Assembly: GCA_031422295.1 (NCBI GenBank)
Contig: JANOQM010000078.1
Location: 17,360 to 81,359, forward strand
DNA length: 64,000 nt
Direction of reading: 5' to 3'
Origin: JANOMH01 sp031422295
GTDB taxonomy: Bacteria > Pseudomonadota > Alphaproteobacteria > Rhodobacterales > Rhodobacteraceae
The translations under genes and the position numbers were made by a program. The notes beneath the pieces were generated by a model. That model ran no database searches. It saw nothing but the letters and a program-made list of their open reading frames with translations, and was not told the DNA's origin. This document shows positions 61,915 to 64,000 of this stretch, piece by piece (position 1 is the stretch's first letter; the number at the start of each line of letters is the position of its first letter).

Positions 61915-62811
61915 ATGACCGAAGTTTCCACCCACCAGGCCGAAGATGATGCCCGCAACGAGACGATCCTGATCTATGTTAACGGCAAGATTATCCCCAA
62001 AGCGCAGGCCATGGTCAGTGTGTATGACAGTGGTTTCATGATGGGCGATGGTGTGTGGGAGGGGATCAGGCTGTATGACGGGCGCTGGGCCTTTGTGGAC
62101 GCGCATATCGAGCGGCTGTTCGAGGCCGCAAAGGCGGTGGATATCGATATCATTCTGACCCACGATCAGGTGATTTCCGCCTTGTTACACACCCAATCCG
62201 CCAATCAGATGCAGACCGACGCCCATGCACGGCTGATGGTGACGCGGGGCACCAAGATACGCCCGTTTCAACACCCTAAGCTTGCCCGATCCGGCCCGAC
62301 CATGGTGATTATCATGGAACATTCACGGCCGAAAATCCCCCGCCCGATCAGGCTGGCCACGGTTCCGCATTTGCGTGGCTTGCCGATGACCCAGGACCCG
62401 AAACTGAATTCGCATTCCAAACTGAACTGCATTCTGGCCTGCATTGCCGCCGAAAAGGCCGGCGCGGACGAGGCGCTGATGCTGGATGTGCATGGGTTCG
62501 TGAACACAACCAACGCCTGCAATTTCTTTATCGTGAAAAAGGGTCAGGTCTGGACCAGTACGGGCGACTATTGCATGAACGGCATCACCCGGCAGAAGGT
62601 CATTGACCTGTGCCGCGCCAATGAGATCCCGGTTTTCGAGCGTAATTTCAGTCTGGTGGACACCTACAGCGCAGATGAGGCGTTCTTGACCGGCACATTT
62701 GGTGCCCAAACCCCGGTTGGTGTGATTGATGGGCGGCAGATCGGCACGGGTCAGATGGGTCCTTTAACGGAACGCCTGCGCAGTCTGTACAAGGCGCTGG
62801 TTGCGGCATGA
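61915..62811 (+). CDS. Class IV aminotransferase-fold PLP protein with substituted cofactor glutamate
   Basis: A 298-residue member of the branched-chain/D-amino acid aminotransferase fold (fold type IV). ATG 61915, 6 bases after AGGAG, is preferred to the adjacent ATG 61912. The N-terminal domain has VYDSGFMMGDGVWEGIRLYDG. PLP lysine candidates lie in DPKLNSHSKLNC (Lys163 or Lys169). The segment HGFVNTTNACNFF aligns with the usual GxVxEGxxxNxF, but the glutamate that binds the PLP pyridine nitrogen is Thr198 here. The C-terminal GITRQKVIDLC is normal. Its stop overlaps a sulfotransferase-like gene by 4 bases. Annotation as BCAT would be unsafe: activity may be altered or different. Confidence 0.8.
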   Translation: MTEVSTHQAEDDARNETILIYVNGKIIPKAQAMVSVYDSGFMMGDGVWEGIRLYDGRWAFVDAHIERLFEAAKAVDIDIILTHDQVISALLHTQSANQMQTDAHARLMVTRGTKIRPFQHPKLARSGPTMVIIMEHSRPKIPRPIRLATVPHLRGLPMTQDPKLNSHSKLNCILACIAAEKAGADEALMLDVHGFVNTTNACNFFIVKKGQVWTSTGDYCMNGITRQKVIDLCRANEIPVFERNFSLVDTYSADEAFLTGTFGAQTPVGVIDGRQIGTGQMGPLTERLRSLYKALVAA

Positions 62812-63533
62812 CCCTGCCCCGTATCGCCATGTGGTCGGGCCCGCGCAACCTGTCCACCGCGATGATGTATGCGTTTTCGGCGCGGGGCGATTGTGCCGTC
62901 TGGGACGAGCCGTTTTATGCCGCCTATCTGGATGCGACCGGCTTGATTCACCCGATGCGGGAGGACATTATCGCCCTGCATGAACCTGACCCCGACCGGA
63001 TTGCCGCCACCTGCAAAGGGCCGGTTCCGCAACAACAGAGCCTGTTTTACCAAAAACACATGACCCAGCATATGATTCCTGCGTTTGACCGGCGCTGGAT
63101 GCGGGCCTGCCAGAATGTATTTCTGATCCGCCATCCGGCCCGTGTGGTGGCGAGCTATGCCAAGAAACGCGAGGGCGCTAACCTGCATGATATCGGCTTT
63201 GCGCAGCAGGCCGAATTGTTTGACGAAGTGCTTGGCTGGTCCGGCCAGCCGCCGGTTGTGATTGACAGCGATGACATCCGCGCCGACCCCGAGGGGATGC
63301 TGCGCAAACTTTGTGCGGCCCTGAACATCCCGTTCACCCGCAAAATGCTGCACTGGCCCGCCGGGGGTAACGATGCCGACGGGGTTTGGGCGCCGCATTG
63401 GTATGCCGCCGTGCATCGCAGCACCGGGTTTGCCGGGGCCGAAGGACCGTTGCCGGATTTGGGGGGCAGTTATGCCGACCTTTCTGCACAGGCCATGCCG
63501 TTTTATGAAAAGCTGGCGGAACATAGGCTGTAA
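62808..63533 (+). CDS. Sulfotransferase-like protein
   Basis: A 241-residue P-loop protein. MWSGPRNLSTAMM (Ser10-Thr17) resembles the 5'-phosphosulphate loop of PAPS-dependent sulfotransferases, and VFLIRHPARVVASY (Arg108 to Ser116) the 3'-phosphate motif. WDEPFYAAYL follows as in related proteins. Coupled by 4 bases to the class IV PLP gene, which suggests a shared substrate such as an amino acid- or branched acid-derived compound. The acceptor is unknown. Confidence 0.75.
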   Translation: MTLPRIAMWSGPRNLSTAMMYAFSARGDCAVWDEPFYAAYLDATGLIHPMREDIIALHEPDPDRIAATCKGPVPQQQSLFYQKHMTQHMIPAFDRRWMRACQNVFLIRHPARVVASYAKKREGANLHDIGFAQQAELFDEVLGWSGQPPVVIDSDDIRADPEGMLRKLCAALNIPFTRKMLHWPAGGNDADGVWAPHWYAAVHRSTGFAGAEGPLPDLGGSYADLSAQAMPFYEKLAEHRL

Positions 63534-63621
63534 TCCGCTGTTGGACGCGTAGCCGGTTGAATTGACAAAGTTGCCGGAACGAACCGGCCCCGCTAGGCTT
63601 TGCAAAAGTCAGGGAGTTCAC

Positions 63622-64000
63622 ATGCGCAATTCATTATTGTTGTCTGCGTTTCTAGCGGCGGTAATCGCCGGGCCGCTTCTGGCCCAGGACTCTGATCCAA
63701 ACCCGTTGGCCGCTACGCTTGGCGCCCTCGGCTCTGGCCCGTGTGAAGTAGGAGAGCTGACCTGTGTCACCATTCCGGTGCCGCGCGACCATTTCGCCAA
63801 TGATCAGTCCGAAACCCTTGATATCACCTTTGCGGTCAGTCTTGCCACGGAACCCAGCAAAGGTGTTTTGATCTATGTCGTCGGCGGGCCGGGTTATAGC
63901 GGGTTGGCAGTGGCTGACGATTATTTGTCAGTGTACGATCCTGACACGATTGCACAGCTTGATGTGGTTTTCTTTGATCAGCGTGGCGTAGGCCCGGTGC
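63622..64000 (+). CDS. Secreted alpha/beta hydrolase (truncated by window edge)
   Basis: The first 126 residues of a protein running off the right edge. ATG 63622 follows AGGGAG. Residues 1-21 look like a signal peptide with a cut after LLAQ or LLA (MRNSLLLSAFLAAVIAGPLL). CEVGELTCVTIPVPRDH has two cysteines, then VLIYVVGGPGYSG supplies the oxyanion loop and VVFFDQRGVGPV the next strand, as in proline iminopeptidase and TAP-type secreted hydrolases. The nucleophile and the rest of the triad lie outside the window, so the substrate is unknown. Confidence 0.85.
   Translation, partial: MRNSLLLSAFLAAVIAGPLLAQDSDPNPLAATLGALGSGPCEVGELTCVTIPVPRDHFANDQSETLDITFAVSLATEPSKGVLIYVVGGPGYSGLAVADDYLSVYDPDTIAQLDVVFFDQRGVGPV

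Noticed and set aside
61798..62163. MutS beginning at 62163
   Set aside because: The additional 122 residues overlap the divergent aminotransferase-like gene and do not match MutS.
1..64000. CRISPR arrays, prophage, insertion sequences or toxin-antitoxin pairs
   Set aside because: No regularly spaced repeats, transposase, integrase, phage structural gene or antitoxin gene was seen; the tRNA-Thr has no element next to it.

Overview
This window is a stretch of core chromosome from an alphaproteobacterium, most likely a member of the Rhodobacteraceae (Roseobacter group). Three things point there. The RegB/SenC/RegA redox-sensing genes have the divergent layout known from Rhodobacter. Several gene neighbourhoods are typical of the group: rho-mnmE-mnmG-rsmG-parA-parB; tsaE-amgK-murU-addB-addA-trxA; and hemY, a mitofilin-like gene and hemD facing tsaD-gpsA. 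There are also CtrA-type (TTAA-N7-TTAA) and CcrM-type (GANTC) sites. No prophage, insertion sequence, integron or CRISPR array was seen. Everything here comes from reading the sequence; no database was searched.

Layout. 1-6.3 kb is an exopolysaccharide locus: glycosyltransferase end, small secreted protein, ExoY-type sugar transferase, acetyltransferase, O-antigen ligase-like protein, GT4 glycosyltransferase and flippase. 6.5-10.8 kb holds a two-gene RND efflux system. 11-12.2 kb has a BKACE-family gene and tRNA-Thr(CGT). 12.3-18.9 kb holds hemY, a mitofilin-like gene and hemD on the minus strand, facing tsaD-gpsA-yciI-like-EVE-DUF1761. 19.1-23.6 kb contains a DUF2853 gene, ahcY, an AT-richer fic gene behind a strong palindrome, an HD hydrolase and a GNAT. 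23.6-28.0 kb holds regA, senC and regB, then a PAS protein behind a CtrA-type box. 28.1-36.9 kb is one long operon running from tsaE to trxA. 36.9-47.1 kb holds a kinase-like gene, hslV, a membrane protein, hslU, and then the smr/mltA/Tim44-like, fxsA, secB and dnaQ/coaE/aroE/maf genes.

47.08-47.52 kb is a non-coding gap between divergent maf and hemJ-rho. It carries DnaA-box-like sites, two GANTC sites and an AT-rich tract, and I propose it as the chromosomal replication origin. Rightward from it run hemJ, rho, mnmE, mnmG, rsmG, parA and parB. Two perfect 16-bp parS palindromes lie in this cluster, one over the mnmG start and one inside rsmG. 54.9-62 kb holds hemW, rdgB and rph (minus strand), then hrcA-grpE (plus) and mutS (minus). 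The right end has a class IV aminotransferase-fold gene coupled to a sulfotransferase-like gene, and a truncated secreted alpha/beta hydrolase.

How the genes work together: most are housekeeping, covering origin and segregation, tRNA modification (mnmE/mnmG, tsaD/tsaE), haem synthesis (hemD, hemJ, hemW), DNA repair (addAB, mutS), wall recycling (amgK, murU), proteostasis (hslVU, grpE, hrcA, secB) and redox control (reg genes). The accessory elements most worth following are the fic locus, the polysaccharide locus with its orphan secreted protein, the CtrA-linked PAS protein, and the aminotransferase-fold protein with a substituted active-site glutamate.
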